Shown here piece after piece: positions 1 to 14,764 of a stretch of DNA of 64,000 nucleotides. The first letter of the stretch is position 1, and every line of letters begins with the position of its first letter. Below the pieces are notes generated by a model, which worked only from the letters and a program-made list of their open reading frames with translations, searched no databases and was not told the origin of the DNA. Both the position numbers and the translations under genes were made by a program. The stretch is from Diadophis punctatus similis. Lineage: Eukaryota; Chordata; Lepidosauria; Squamata; Dipsadidae. The stretch spans positions 254,810,739 to 254,874,738 of the forward strand of contig JALIGW010000002.1 in NCBI GenBank assembly GCA_023053685.1, written 5' to 3'.

Positions 1-251
1 TAGTCTTATCTTCCTATTCCAGCTCATGGCTCGCACACTATACTCAAGGTGAGGTTTGCACTCAGCCTTAAGAGTGGGGGCTGGTATATGGGCAGGGTGA
101 TGTTGGGCGATGCAGCCTTGTGTTTCCGCGCACGGGCTAGATTAATTGCTCTCGGCCATATCCGGCCCAGGGGCCAAGATTTCTCCATGGACCACCAAAA
201 TTTTCTCACGGCCACCAATGGTCCGCGGACCACCGGTTGGTGACCTAGGGC
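1..251. mobile_element. 3' end of a hAT-type element cut by the window edge
   Basis: The stretch around 205-243, with repeated GGTCCGCGGACCACC-like wording, resembles the terminal part of a non-autonomous hAT repeat that ends just before the duplicated gene-unit sequence starting near 252. The other end would lie left of the window. No coding frame here is convincing. The family assignment is an inference from sequence style only. Confidence 0.35.
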
Positions 252-370
252 TTAGACTACTAGATCAATAAATGATAGACAGAGCAATAGATCAGTTGAT
301 CTAGAAGTGGGATTACTTTACTGAAAGGCAAAGTAAATTTTGCAGAATCAATCAGCTTGATAAAAACGTG
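252..370. repeat. Unit-A copy of the duplicated intron block upstream of KRAB
   Basis: This block, beginning near CTTAGACTACTAGATCAAT, recurs at 26803-26905 (unit C) and 45490-45620 (unit D), each time upstream of a KRAB exon. It is ordinary intron carried along by gene duplication, not a dispersed repeat. Homology stops near 365-370, where the copia relic of unit A begins. Confidence 0.8.
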
Positions 371-1385
371 TCCCAAATATTGTCAGAGTGGTTACAGCAT
401 GACTACTATTTTGAAACAATCCAGGAGCAAAATACAAGGCACAGAGGTTTTGTCATTTAACAGTGGTTTATATACAAGTCTTCTATATACATACATATAC
501 GTGTTAGGCACTACCAGACAAGCAATCAATCTTCAACTTTACACAGAGAAACTCGCATGCTCCACTCCCCTACGCAATGTACACGATCGTCATGTATGGG
601 AGCATTCATATGTGCACGTGCACAACTATTCTCCTGCCTTCCAAGAACGTACAGGCCATCCTTCTTAACTCTTCATGCACGTATCCTTCCACATTTACTA
701 ATGGAGTACTGTCCTTCTGCAAATAGTATTTCATAACCCTGCCTGTCTAACCTGGATACACTCAACAGATTATGATCTAATGCAGGTATATATAGGACAG
801 TGATGGCGAACCTATGGCACGGGTGCCACAGGTGGCACGCGGAGCCATATCTGAGGGCACGCGAGGCATTGCCCTATGTCAGCTCCAGCACGCTAGTCAG
901 CTGATTTTCGGCCTCTCCCCAGGCTTCAGGAAAGCCTCCTGAACCCTGGGGACGGTGAAAAATGGCCCAACGGGCCTACCAGAAGTCCGGAAGCTTCAGT
1001 GAGGCCTGTGCACATGCGCGGGGGGTTGTGCGCATGCGCGAGGGGCAGTGGGGATTGTGTGCATGCGTGGGGGGACGGCATTGCATTATGGGTGTGGGCA
1101 CGCACACGCACGTTATCGCGCGCGCGCACACCCTTTTGGCACCCGAGCCAAAAGAGGTTCGCCATCACTGATATAGGACGTTGTACAATGTTTTTCCAAT
1201 CTCCAGTACATAAACATTACTGTCCCCTTTTACAGCAGCTCTTTGACCATTGGCCAGACTAACCCATGTTTGCATACCTGGTTTCAAACCAGAAAACGCT
1301 TGTGGATTATTAGCAATATGCTGGCTCGTCCCACTGGCCAACAACCAAGTGTTCCTGGTGTTTTCAGACGCTGTCTTGTAAATCC
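371..1385 (-). mobile_element. Ty1/copia retrotransposon relic (protease / pre-integrase region), split by a MITE
   Basis: Reading the minus strand from about 1370 down to 500 gives copia-type pol: a protease active-site region whose usual DSG reads ASG, then the conserved VLY-P and NLLS blocks, then a gag-pre-integrase region that breaks down by frameshift near 700-560. A MITE at 798-1170 interrupts it, and the frame resumes exactly when the MITE and one target duplication are ignored. The piece is internal, catalytically dead and lies in the intron of unit A. It may include LTR sequence at 360-500, but no second LTR is seen. Confidence 0.7.
798..1170. mobile_element. hAT MITE (CAGTGATGGCGAACC ends) with 8-bp TSD
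   Basis: The terminal inverted repeats CAGTGATGGCGAACC and GGTTCGCCATCACTG bound a 373-bp element. It is flanked by a perfect 8-bp target duplication, ATATAGGA, at 790-797 and 1171-1178, the hAT signature. It has no transposase. A second member of the family lies at 45815-46139. Confidence 0.92.
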
Positions 1386-1414
1386 TCCAATTCTGTTCTT
1401 TTCTCCGTGTTCAG

Positions 1415-1544
1415 GTGAGTCCTGTGTCCTTCGAGGAGGTGGCTGTGTATTTCTCTGAGGAGGAATGGTCTCAGCTTGATTCTGACCAAAAAGCGCTGCA
1501 TTTGGAAGTCATGCTTGAAAACCATAGGAACGTGGTCTCTCTGG
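1415..1544 (+). CDS. Unit A KRAB A-box exon (SCAN-KRAB zinc-finger gene)
   Basis: A 130-nt exon entered in phase 0 after a TTCAG acceptor and left in phase 1 at a GTAAGA donor. It encodes a complete KRAB A box opening [18 protein letters not shown] and keeping the MLEN core. In the family this box recruits TRIM28/KAP1, which builds repressive chromatin. The position usually held by Tyr before the MLE segment is His here, as in units C and D. It splices to the finger exon at 6085 across a 4.5-kb intron swollen by transposons. The SCAN and linker exons of this gene should lie left of the window, since in unit C exon 3 lies 3.9 kb upstream of KRAB. Confidence 0.9.
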
Positions 1545-1647
1545 GTAAGAGTTTTCTAGTCTCCAATCAAATATCGTCTCCTGGGAGGGAGAAGGAAAGG
1601 ATCTGGCCTTCTCATATTTCAAGGAAGGGAAGAATCACTGCTTACAT

Positions 1648-4014
1648 TAGGGGTCCTCAAACTTTTTAAACTGGGGGCCAGTTCACAGTCCCACAGACTA
1701 TTGGGGAGCCAGACTATAGTTTGATCTGCCTAATGATCAGCTGGATGGCCATGGCCAGGTGGTCATGTGACTGGGTGGACGTGGCCAATTTAGCAGTTCA
1801 AAGGCCAATTTTGCCTTTTGTCCTTCCTAAGCTGTACTTGCTCAAAGGCTTCTATTTATTTAATAAGACCGCCCCCCCTCTCTCTGAAGGGAAAAAGAGC
1901 GCAAACTTTCTTGCCACTTGCCTAATTTCATTACCTCAGAAGCTTCAGTTTCCTTAAAATAGGCCATTAAAAAAAGAATAAAACAAACAGGATTTCCTTC
2001 CAAATAACTCCTGATCATATGTTTCAGATGACCACACAATAAACCAGACTGAGAACTGCACCAATTAAGACTGTAACTAAAAGCCGCAAGATTTGGGAAA
2101 GAGAATCACTCTAAAAGCCATTAGCTTTGCATTTCTCTGAATGCACCATATACCTTTATGTACATTGATTTCTGATGCATTTAACTCATGGAATGACCTT
2201 TTGTTACTACTACCAGCAATATTAATCTGCATTTCTTACTTTTATTTAAAACGAACAGATTTCAAACTACCGTATTTTTCACTTCATAGGACACACTTTT
2301 TTGTCTCCCAAAACTGGGTGGAAATATTTGTGCGTCTTAAGGAGCGAATATTGCCAAAGCCTTGCCTACCCGCCAGCCCCCACCCTTCGGCCGTTTTTGA
2401 CCTCCATGTGCCCTGTTTTCAGCCTCTGCAAAGAAGGCCGAAAACAGGATGTGCTGAGATTGAAAACGGACACGCAGAGGCTGAAAATGGGGCACACGGA
2501 GGCCAAAAATGGGAGTGCATCTTATGGTCAGGTGTGTCTTATGGAGTGAAAAATACGGTATATAAACTCCATTAAGATCATCTGTAGGCAGACAAACACA
2601 AACTCCACGGATTTGATCTCTCTCACACACACACTCCAATCTGCTTTTAAAGGTAAATATTATATATAAAGGAAAAATTAGGAACAGAAGCGTTGAGAGA
2701 GAGTGAGAGAGAGAGAGAAAGAGAGAGAGAGAGCTGGCAGCTAGAGGCAAAACACACCCTCTTTTTAACAATGTCTCTGGTGATTTTAATGGAGACTGAG
2801 AGAGGAACGAATGTAGAAAGTTGCACAAAAAAAGGGGTGATGCTTAATTCACGACTTTATTTTTAATTGGGTTGATTCATCAAGATTTCTCACGAACAAA
2901 AAAGGGAGAGGAAGAAATAAAGAGAGAATACACACACACGTACGTAAACAAAGACATGCAGAGGAGACAAATCCAAAGTTGGAAAAGGGATCCTTAAAAG
3001 CCCCAGTAACTGCCTCTTCCACTCCTAACTCCTTTTCTTCCAAAGGAAAAAGACCCCAGCCCAAAAATGACGCTCCCAGAGCTGGAGAGCTACACTGTGA
3101 AGCAAGGAAAAAGAGGAAGAAAAACACTTTTAAAACCCAGGGAGAAACCCTGCCCCAGCCTCCTGCTCTCCCACGTGGTTGCCGCTGAACTAAAGGAGGC
3201 GAGGTTTGGAACTAAAGGAGGCCAGCAATAGAGCAGAGAAGCCAGAGCAAGAGAGATCAGCCTTGGGGATTTAGCTTTTGGCTCCCCTTTTTCTTCCTTC
3301 CTTTCCAGCGAGCGGCAGGAACTACGTTTGGTTTGCAGGGTCTGAGTTTTACATTCCCTTTCTGCCTTTGCCCGTTTCCCAGCCAAGAAATTCTGCTTCT
3401 TTTGCTGCCTCCCCACAAAAAACCTCGCTCTCTTTCTCCTTCCTTCCTGCCCTCCTGCCTGCCTGCCTCCTTCTCATTCCCATCTTGTTCCGGAGAATTT
3501 GGCAGTGCTGCCAGTGGCCATTCTTACCGTGGCTGTGGCTTTCCCACGCAGGGCGGGGTGGTAGCGGTAGCGGTCCCAGGGAAAGGGAAACCACACAGGC
3601 TACAAAGCCGGGCCAATGAGCGGGCCATGGAGGCACTGATGGTGGGTGTGGCACTTGCATGGTGGCCATCCAGTCTGAACACAGTCAGCCTTAGTTCCGC
3701 GTGGCAGCACTGGAGCCAGCTAGGGGCCATGCCTGCTGCCTCAGCTCTGCCTCCACAGGAGGTGGCGAGCACCCAGGGGGCGGGGTTGATGCAGTGGGAC
3801 GGTTTCTTGATGGTTCCAGGGCTGGCCCGCAGATCTAAGGCTGACCGTGTTCCAGCCCGGATGGCAGCCATCAAGTTATAGACTAGCACCTGGCCAAACA
3901 GGGCTGAGGCACTGGAGGGTAGACCTTTGTATGTCTCACGGACAGCCCCACAGGCCAGATCTAGCCGCATCATGGGCCGAATCCGTCCTGTGGGCTGTAG
4001 CTTGAGGACCCCTG
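1648..4014. mobile_element. 2.4-kb non-autonomous hAT insertion in the unit A intron
   Basis: The ends read AGGGGTCCTCAAACT and the matching inverted form near 4001-4014. The 8-bp target duplication GCTTACAT is perfect at 1640-1647 and 4015-4022. Units C and D keep the uninterrupted site at about 28180 and 47680, so the insertion is private to unit A. Inside are a TA-flanked MITE (2270-2558), a GA-rich tract near 2695-2735 and GC-rich DNA. No transposase frame is present. Confidence 0.9.
2270..2558. mobile_element. Palindromic-ended MITE with TA target duplication
   Basis: Inverted ends CCGTATTTTTCACT... and ...AGTGAAAAATACGG lie inside a TA duplication (2268-2269 and 2559-2560), suggesting mariner-type mobilisation. 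The interior holds short repeats with an AGGC-AAAA-GGG theme, the same theme as the minisatellite at 52620-52920. It is nested in the 1648-4014 hAT insertion. Confidence 0.7.
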
Positions 4015-4282
4015 GCTTACATGCTTTCTGTGCCATTTCTTATCTTTATATTTCCATTTTTATTTGAACTTATCTGTGGAGGCTGAAAAGAATGAGGTGT
4101 GAGAGGAATGTGTTGTCATTTGTCCTCTGGAACCTCCCAAACTTGTGTGAGAACAGAACTTTTACTCTGAGGCCATGGAAGAGCATTCTCCAAATCCAAT
4201 TCAAGTACGAAGGACTCATGCAATGTGACTCAGAACATCCTAGGGTATAAGTAATGCCCAATTTACGACAGTTGACTTAGAG

Positions 4283-4584
4283 CAGTGGTTCCCAACCTTT
4301 CTAATGTCGTGACCCCTTAATATAGTTCCTCATATTGTGGTGACCCCCAACCATGTTGTGGTGGCCCTGTCCCTTAGCTGATGCAGTCAAAGCTCGGCCG
4401 CCAGGCATCACAAACACCTCTCACCGAATGGTACCTCTCCCGACCAATCGGAGGGCTTGGGTGAGTTGAGCAGATATGGCCAGGCTTGTGGCAGTAGGCG
4501 TGGAGCTGAGGATGCTGGGGCGACCCCTGGGAAATGGTCGTTCGACCCCCAAAGGGGTCCCGACCCCCAGGTTGGGAACCACTG
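4283..4584. mobile_element. SPIN-like non-autonomous hAT element
   Basis: A 302-bp element begins CAGTGGTTCCCAACCTTTC and ends with the inverted form. The perfect 8-bp target duplication ACTTAGAG lies at 4275-4282 and 4585-4592. The terminal ~80 bp (AATGTCGTGACCCCTTAATA, GTTCCTCATATTGTGGTGAC) and the 3' CGACCCC-AAAGGGGTC block closely match what I know of SPIN_NA hAT elements, a family noted for horizontal transfer among tetrapods. The interior differs. It is absent from the corresponding introns of C and D. Confidence 0.85.
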
Positions 4585-4592
4585 ACTTAGAG

Positions 4593-5174
4593 ACTATTCG
4601 AAGTTATGATCGCGCCCCCCCAATACTTTAGAGCCAGTGACGAATTACAAATGTTGCAGCACTACGGCCGTCCATAGTTACGAATGACAGCAGAGGTGCT
4701 GCAACATTCGCTCTACTTTTTACTCCACCCCACCCTGCCGAGGCTTACCCTGCGACAATGTAGCGAGCGATTGGTTCCTTTGCTTTGGTGCATTTCCAGA
4801 AAATATTGTAGTGAGAGATAACGTGAGATCAGTAGCGTGAAATCCCACGCTACTGATCTCATATGAACTCGCACTATAGTACATTAGGTCTCTGTTCTCT
4901 GCTAACTGAGACCTGTACCAGATCTGGCTAAAGAGCCCTTGCAAGTTGATGAGACTTGGGGCAGTGAAATAGCCTTTCTTGAAGCCTTCCAACTTTTTCA
5001 GAGCATTAACAAGCCAATGGAAGGCTTCAAGCAAAGGATTTTGCCCCAAACTCTCATCCCTGGGATTGAGCAACGGGCTGAGTTGGGTCAGGCCACCAGA
5101 TACACGCTGCAGAGAAGATGCTCCAAAGTCCTTGGATGTTTCCCCTGAATGTTCCTTAACTCAAAACTGGCTTT
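4593..5174. repeat. Duplicated intron block (KRAB to finger intron, unit A copy)
   Basis: This stretch matches the unit B block 9055-9480 and the unit D block 47940-48840, and part of unit C near 28330-28620. It holds an old MITE remnant (ACGAATGTTGCAGCACTAC-like) and alternating GATCTCGCAC/TACTGATCTCA motifs. It is intron shared by descent. No coding frame is supported. Confidence 0.7.
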
Positions 5175-5880
5175 GAATGAGATTTGCATATATATATATA
5201 AAGGTTATGGCTATCTGATGAGAGCAAAATAAGCTCGAAATAGATCTATAATAGTCTCCCTTTATTTTCATTTATCAGCAAAAAATCCTACACATATAGA
5301 TTAATGTGTCGGCTATATTAAAAACAGCCTTGATGGTCCCAGTGAGGGGCTGAAAGGCAAAAAGGAAGCTGTGATGCTTTCTCTCCCATATTTGGGTACA
5401 CCAGGATAACACGACAGAAAAACATATATAACCCTTTCCTGGTGAAAGAGCTGATTGGGAACAGAACCTATGGCCTAATGGTTAAGTTGCTGCCCTGCAA
5501 GGCAGCCAGCCCGGGTTCAAATCCCAGTAAGGGGTATGGCTATCTGACGAGAGCAAAATAAGCTCGAAATAGATCTATAATAGTCTCCCTTTATTTTCAT
5601 TTATCAGCAAAAAATCCTACATATATATATATATTCATATATTTCCTTCCATACACCAGGATGACTCGACAGAAAAAACATATATAACCCTTTCCTGGTG
5701 AAGAGCTGATAGGGAACAGAACCTGGCCTAGAGATAAACACTTCTGCCTTACAAGCAGACTGCCCAGGTTCAAATCTCACTACGGGTATGGCTATCTGAC
5801 GAGAGCAAAATAGCTCGAAATAGATCTATAATAGTCTCCCTTTATTTTCATTTATCAGCAAAAAAATGTTATACACACAC
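5175..5880 (+). repeat. Tandem array of tRNA-derived SINE units
   Basis: The tail motif TATGGCTATCTGA-GAGAGC starts near 5209, 5537 and 5789. In front of two of these tails lies a tRNA-like head with an A-box-like TGGCCTA and a B box GGTTCAAATCCCA. The tail always runs to CATTTATCAGCAAAAAA. The units are head-to-tail rather than dispersed. The same composite recurs at 41823-42360. Unit A carries it just before the finger exon and units C and D do not. Confidence 0.7.
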
Positions 5881-6035
5881 ACACACACATATAATTCTAG
5901 ATATTTTCAAAGCTTTCATGACTCATGAATATAGAAATCATCGTCTATATCACAGCACTGTAGGCATGCAAAATACAACATAATGGAATTTTGAAAAAAA
6001 ATCAGAAGAAAATTTGTTGACTTTCTACAGTTTGA

Positions 6036-8802
<2,767 letters not shown>

Positions 8803-9054
8803 TTTTCCTCCATTTTGTAACTGTTTTTCTTTTTCATTCAGAGCTTTTCCACGGGCATAAGAGACCCGCAATGTTCATCAGAAGATGCTGGAGAGGTCTC
8901 TGCCCTTTCTGCTTCCCACCTTCAATGTGAGGCTGAATGAATAATTTGAATAGGGCACATGTATGTATTGAATTCAAAAAATAAAAAACAAATGCATAAA
9001 AATCATTTTTGTGATTGTGGCTTCCCTGCCTGTGTCCCACCTTACCTCCACTTA

Positions 9055-10527
<1,473 letters not shown>

Positions 10528-10589
10528 TGTCTATAGATTTTTATGTCTATGCATATTGTGCCTTTCTGATCCACAGGAGACAATGTTGA

Positions 10590-11030
10590 GTCCACCAAAA
10601 TTAAATTTAATGTGGAGAAGAGTATGATTTTACACCTGGGCAGTAAAAACAGATTACATGAAACCTGGCTCAAAAACAGTAACTGTGAGAGGGACCTTGC
10701 CAGTCCGAATGGATGATCACTTAAACATGAGTCATCTATGTGTCGCAACAGCCAAAAAAGCTAATACAATCCTTGGTTGTGTAAACAGAGGCATAGAATC
10801 AAAATCACGTGAAGTATTAGTACCACTTTATAAAGCCTTAGTAAGACAACACCTGGAATACTGCATCCAGTTTTGGTCATCACATTACAAAAAATATGTT
10901 TAGATTTTGGAAAAAGTGCAAAGAAGAGCAGCTAAAATGATTAAAGGCCTGAAGATTAAAACAGATGAAGAATTGCTGCAGGATTTTGGTTTGGCTAGTC
11001 TAAATAAAAGATGGATTAGGAGTGACATGA
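10590..11030 (+). mobile_element. CR1 LINE fragment (RT C-terminal region) behind unit B
   Basis: Frames in this interval encode the part of CR1 ORF2 after the RT core, with LVPLYKALVRQHLEYCIQFW and a following QRRAAKMIKGL block matching the longer CR1 at 14765-18095. A stop at 10900-10902 and frameshifts kill it. The same insertion, with a shared internal deletion, follows the finger exons of C (30735) and D (50575). Confidence 0.85.
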
Positions 11031-11035
11031 TAGTA

Positions 11036-11340
11036 GGCAGTGGTGGGATTCAATATTTTTTAATACTGGTTCTGTGGACATGGCTTGGTGGGCGTGGCTT
11101 GGTGGTCATGTGAGTGGGTAGGCGTGGCCAATTCAATGTCACTCCCACCCAGTCACATGAAAAAAAAAACCAGCCACACCTACCCAGGTTTTGTGGCTCC
11201 TGGTGTTTTCTGTGGGAAATGGGTTATGTGACTGGGTGGGCATGGCCAACTTGATTGGTCTCACCCTTAGGAAATTTCTCCTTAGTCCAACTCACAATAA
11301 AATAGCACAATAAAATATTTAGTTCTAATATTTAGAATAG
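11036..11340. mobile_element. Partial hAT-like MITE (CAGTGGTGGGATTCAA type)
   Basis: It starts GGCAGTGGTGGGATTCAA and carries the repeated GTGGGCGTGGC / GTCATGTGACTGGGTGG wording common to a group of non-autonomous elements in this window (also near 18650 and 11430). No matching 3' terminus or target duplication is identified, so the limits are approximate. Confidence 0.4.
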
Positions 11341-11347
11341 AATAGAA

Positions 11348-12076
11348 CAAGAGTCCTCAAACTTTTTAAACAGGGGGCCAATTCACGGTCCTTCAGACTG
11401 TTGGGGGGCCGGACTGCCTGGGTGGGTGTAGCTAGGTGGTCATGTGACTGGGTGGGTGTGACCAATTTAACAGTCCTTTAAACTATGCACACAAATTAAA
11501 CTTTCATTTGTTTTGCTCCTGGGGGTCTTTTATTTGCTTTTATTTTGAATGTTGCTCTTTTGGTTGACTTTTCTTTTTACTAGATCATTTTTTCAGTTGT
11601 TTAGGAGTCTAGTGGTCCACTTCAGGAAACTCAGTTTTGCAGCAATTCTTCTCAGCCCCAAGGAGCTTGAGAAATCTCTCTCTCTCTCTCCTCTCTCTCT
11701 CTCACGCTCTTTATGTTCCTTCCTTCCTTCCTTCCTTGCTTCCTTCCTTCCTTTCTTTCTTTCTCTCTCTCTCTTTCTCTCTCTATCTTCTGGAGGTGGG
11801 AAAGGTGAAAAACAGGCAGTTTTCGCCCATTTTTGGCCTCCTGGGGTATCTATGCGCCCCATTTTTCACCTCCCCCACCTCCAGCAACATTCTGCAGGCC
11901 AAAATTGTTGGCCTTACCTTTGAGTTCCAGCCCTGGGGCTCATGAAGGTAAGTCCTGTGCTCGGCCAAAGGGTGGGTGGGTTGATGTGGGAGGGGCAACC
12001 TGTGGTCCTGCGCGAGCCAGATTAATGACTCCGGCGGGCAACATGCGGCCCGCGGGCCGTAGTTTGAGGACCCATG
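11348..12076. mobile_element. Second hAT element of the AGGGGTCCTCAAACT family
   Basis: The left end AAGAGTCCTCAAACTTTTTA and the right end GGGCCGTAGTTTGAGGACCC are inverted, as in the insertion at 1648-4014. The interior has a CT-rich tract (11670-11790) and no transposase. I do not see a convincing target duplication. The right end abuts the next hAT block at 12077-12085. Confidence 0.7.
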
Positions 12077-12309
12077 ATCTAGTCCAGTGGTTCCCAAAGT
12101 GGGCGGTACCACCCCCTGGGGGGCGGTGAGATGCCTCAGGGGGCACTAAGAGGCCAGGGGGGTGGCAGGGGGCGCTAAGAGGGGCCAGGGGGGCGGCAGG
12201 TGCTTCGCTGGTCCTGTCCCCGCGCCGCTGCTCATGTCCATCCAATCGCCTGCTCGCCACTTTTCCCGCCACTCTTTTCCCGGCGGGGCTGGGCGGGCCG
12301 CGAGACGGG

Positions 12310-12635
12310 CATCTTACTGGACTTTAACAGCTCCGTGTGTCTGTCGGCTGGTTTCTTTAGCGCACTGGTCTCCAACCTTGGCAACTTTAAGACTTGTGGA
12401 ATTCAACTCCCAGAATTCCTAAGCCAGCAAAGCTGGCTGAGGAATTCTGGGAGTTAAAGTCCAGAAGTCTTAAAGTTGCCAAGGTTGGAGACCCCTGGCA
12501 AAGCTTGCAAAATACAGAAACTCTTCTCGCAAGGGTGAGCAATTAACAATTCGCAGCGAGAAGAGTTTCTGTATTTTGCAAGCTTTTTTCCCTAGAGACC
12601 AGCCGACAGACACACGGAGCTGTTAAACCAGTAAG
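12310..12635. repeat. Large inverted repeat with a hairpin MITE in its left arm
   Basis: The arms containing AACAGCTCCGTGTGTCTGTC (left) and GACAGACACACGGAGCTGTT (right), and the pair around 12503-12530 and 12557-12583 (AAATACAGAAACTCTTCTCG and its complement), form one long foldback. The left arm is interrupted by a second hairpin at 12364-12497, whose halves (CCAACCTTGGCAACTTTAAG and CTTAAAGTTGCCAAGGTTGG) are near-perfect complements. A fragment of the same hairpin family lies at 57030-57095. Confidence 0.8.
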
Positions 12636-12874
12636 ACACTGGATTGAAGGGGGCAGGGGCTGGGGGGGCTTTATGGGGGCTGGGCTGGGGGGGGCGGGTT
12701 TGGGGGGCGGGAGGAGGAGGAGGAGGAGGGAGACCTTGTGTGGAAATCGCAGCTGCCTCTTTTCTGCTCCTTCGGCCAAGAGCCGCCGGGGCCAGAAAGT
12801 CGGTCCGGAAAGAGGGCAGCGATGGGGGGGGGGAGATCGGGAAGAGTTGCCCGCCAGAGTTTCTGCCACCTTCG

Positions 12875-13650
12875 CCTGCCTTCCTTTCCTTTCCTTCCTT
12901 ATCTTTCCCTTCCTCCCTTTCCTTCCCCCCTCTTTTTCCTTCCTACTTTCCTTTCCTTCCTCCGTTCCTTTCCTTTCCTTCCTTCTCTTTCCCTTCCTTC
13001 CCTCCTTCCCTTTCCTTCCCCCTCCTTTTCCTTCCTACTTTCCTTCGTTCCCTTTCCTTCCCCCTTTTTCCTTCCTCCTTCCCTTCCCTTCCTTCCTCCT
13101 TCCCTTCCTTTTCCTTCCTCCCTCTCCTTCTCACCTTTAATTTCCCTCCCTCTCTTTCCTTCCTACTATCCTTCTCTCTCCTCCCTCCCTTTCCTTCCCC
13201 CTTTTTCCTTCCTACTTTCCTTCCTTCCTTCTCACCTTTCCTTTCCCTGCCTCTTTCATTCCTACTATCCTTCTTTCTTTCCTTCCTTCCCTCTCTCCCT
13301 CCCTCCTTCCCTTTTCTTCTCCCTTTATCCTTCCTACTTTCCTTCCTTCCTTCTCACCTTTCCTTTCCCTCCCTCTCTTTCATTCCTACTATCCATCTTT
13401 CTTTCCTTCCTTCCCTCTCCCTCCCTCCCTTTCCTTCCCCTTTCTATTTTCCTTCCCTCTTTCCTTCCCTTCCCTCCCTCCCTCTCTTTCCTTCCTTTCT
13501 TTCCTCCCTCCCTCCTTTCCTCCTCCCTCCCTTCCTTTCTTCCTTCCTCCTTCCATTTCCTTCCCTCTCCTTCCTTCCTTTTCTTTCTCTTTCCTTTCTT
13601 TTCCTTCCTTCCTTCCCTCCCTCCCTTCCTCCCTCTATTTTTCTCTCTCA
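12875..13650. repeat. Long (CCTT)n-type polypyrimidine tract
   Basis: About 780 bp of almost pure pyrimidine on the + strand, built of degenerate CCTTCC/CCTTTC units. Open frames here are compositional artefacts. Such strand-asymmetric tracts can form triplex DNA, but no function is claimed. Confidence 0.9.
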
Positions 13651-14608
13651 AACAACCCGAAGTTAAATCCTCCCCTTGGCCATTGTGCGTGCGTGTCTCG
13701 TCTTCTAAAAATCATAACTCCCCACCCCACCCCAAACCCCCAGTACCACCCCCTTCCCTGTCCCACAGAAGATCCCAAGTGCCCAGCCTCCTGCGCCCCC
13801 CCCTGCAACCTCTCTGCATGCCTGTCTCACAATGTGGCCTTTGCCCTCACCTCCTCTGCCCACCTAACACACTGCTCTCGCTCATCCCTGCGATGCCATC
13901 TTCCCCTGCCCCCGGATGGATAGCAATTTAGGAAGGCACAACACACCACCAGGTGAGGAGGGGGCTTTCCAGCTGTGCCTGCTGGGTACAGGAGTCCCCC
14001 CCTCCACCCGGCCTCGGTCCTCCGAACTGCTCTGTGCCAAGGAAGGCAATTCGGAAGGTGCCAGCACTTCCCACGGGGGAGGGGGGTGTTTCCAGGAAGC
14101 CCCTTGAATGTGTCAGTGTGGGGGAGGAGGGGGAGAAGACCCTTGTCCATGTGCATCTGTCCCACTCACCCCCTCTGTTGACCACTTCTGCAGTTTTCTT
14201 TCCTTTCCAGGCTCTGTTTGGTCATCCAGTTGAGCTGGCCTCAGCGAGGAACCAAAATGGCTTGTGTGTTTGTTTGTTTGTTTGTTTTTGCAACCAAATA
14301 CAAACCAGGTTTGGGGGAACCAGTTTCAAAACCTCCCAGTTTTCCAAACCTGGAAGTTTTCGGCCACACACACACGCACACACACACCCAATGGCTCAAT
14401 GTGGGATAGATTTTCCACCCACCCCCAGCCCCTCTTTTCAAATACGCCCCTCTTCCTCGCAGACAGAAGCGTGTTTTAAATTGCCGTAGGCAGAGCCCAG
14501 AGGAGCCAATGTAGTCCCGCGGTGTGTGTGTGCACCCACCTCTTGCTTGCTGTCACTCTCGTGGCCAGGAGCCACTCTTTCTGCGGTGGGTACTCTTTTG
14601 GCGCGGGG

Positions 14609-14610
<2 letters not shown>

Positions 14611-14698
<88 letters not shown>
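14611..14698. repeat. (GA)n microsatellite
   Basis: About 43 uninterrupted GA dinucleotides, immediately upstream of the CR1 LINE. Confidence 0.97.
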
Positions 14699-14701
<3 letters not shown>

Positions 14702-14764
14702 ATCGAGAGGTGGCTAAGCGCACACCCCGCGGGACTGGCTCAAACATGCTCCTCTTCCTTGGCC

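Noticed and set aside
3349..3881. GC-rich frames as a gene with a CpG promoter
   Set aside because: They lie inside the 1648-4014 hAT insertion, overlap each other in three frames and show no splice or domain support.
12644..13931. Long overlapping frames rich in Pro, Ser, Phe and Leu
   Set aside because: They come from the polypyrimidine tract, which has no stop codons in several frames. There are no splice sites or homology.
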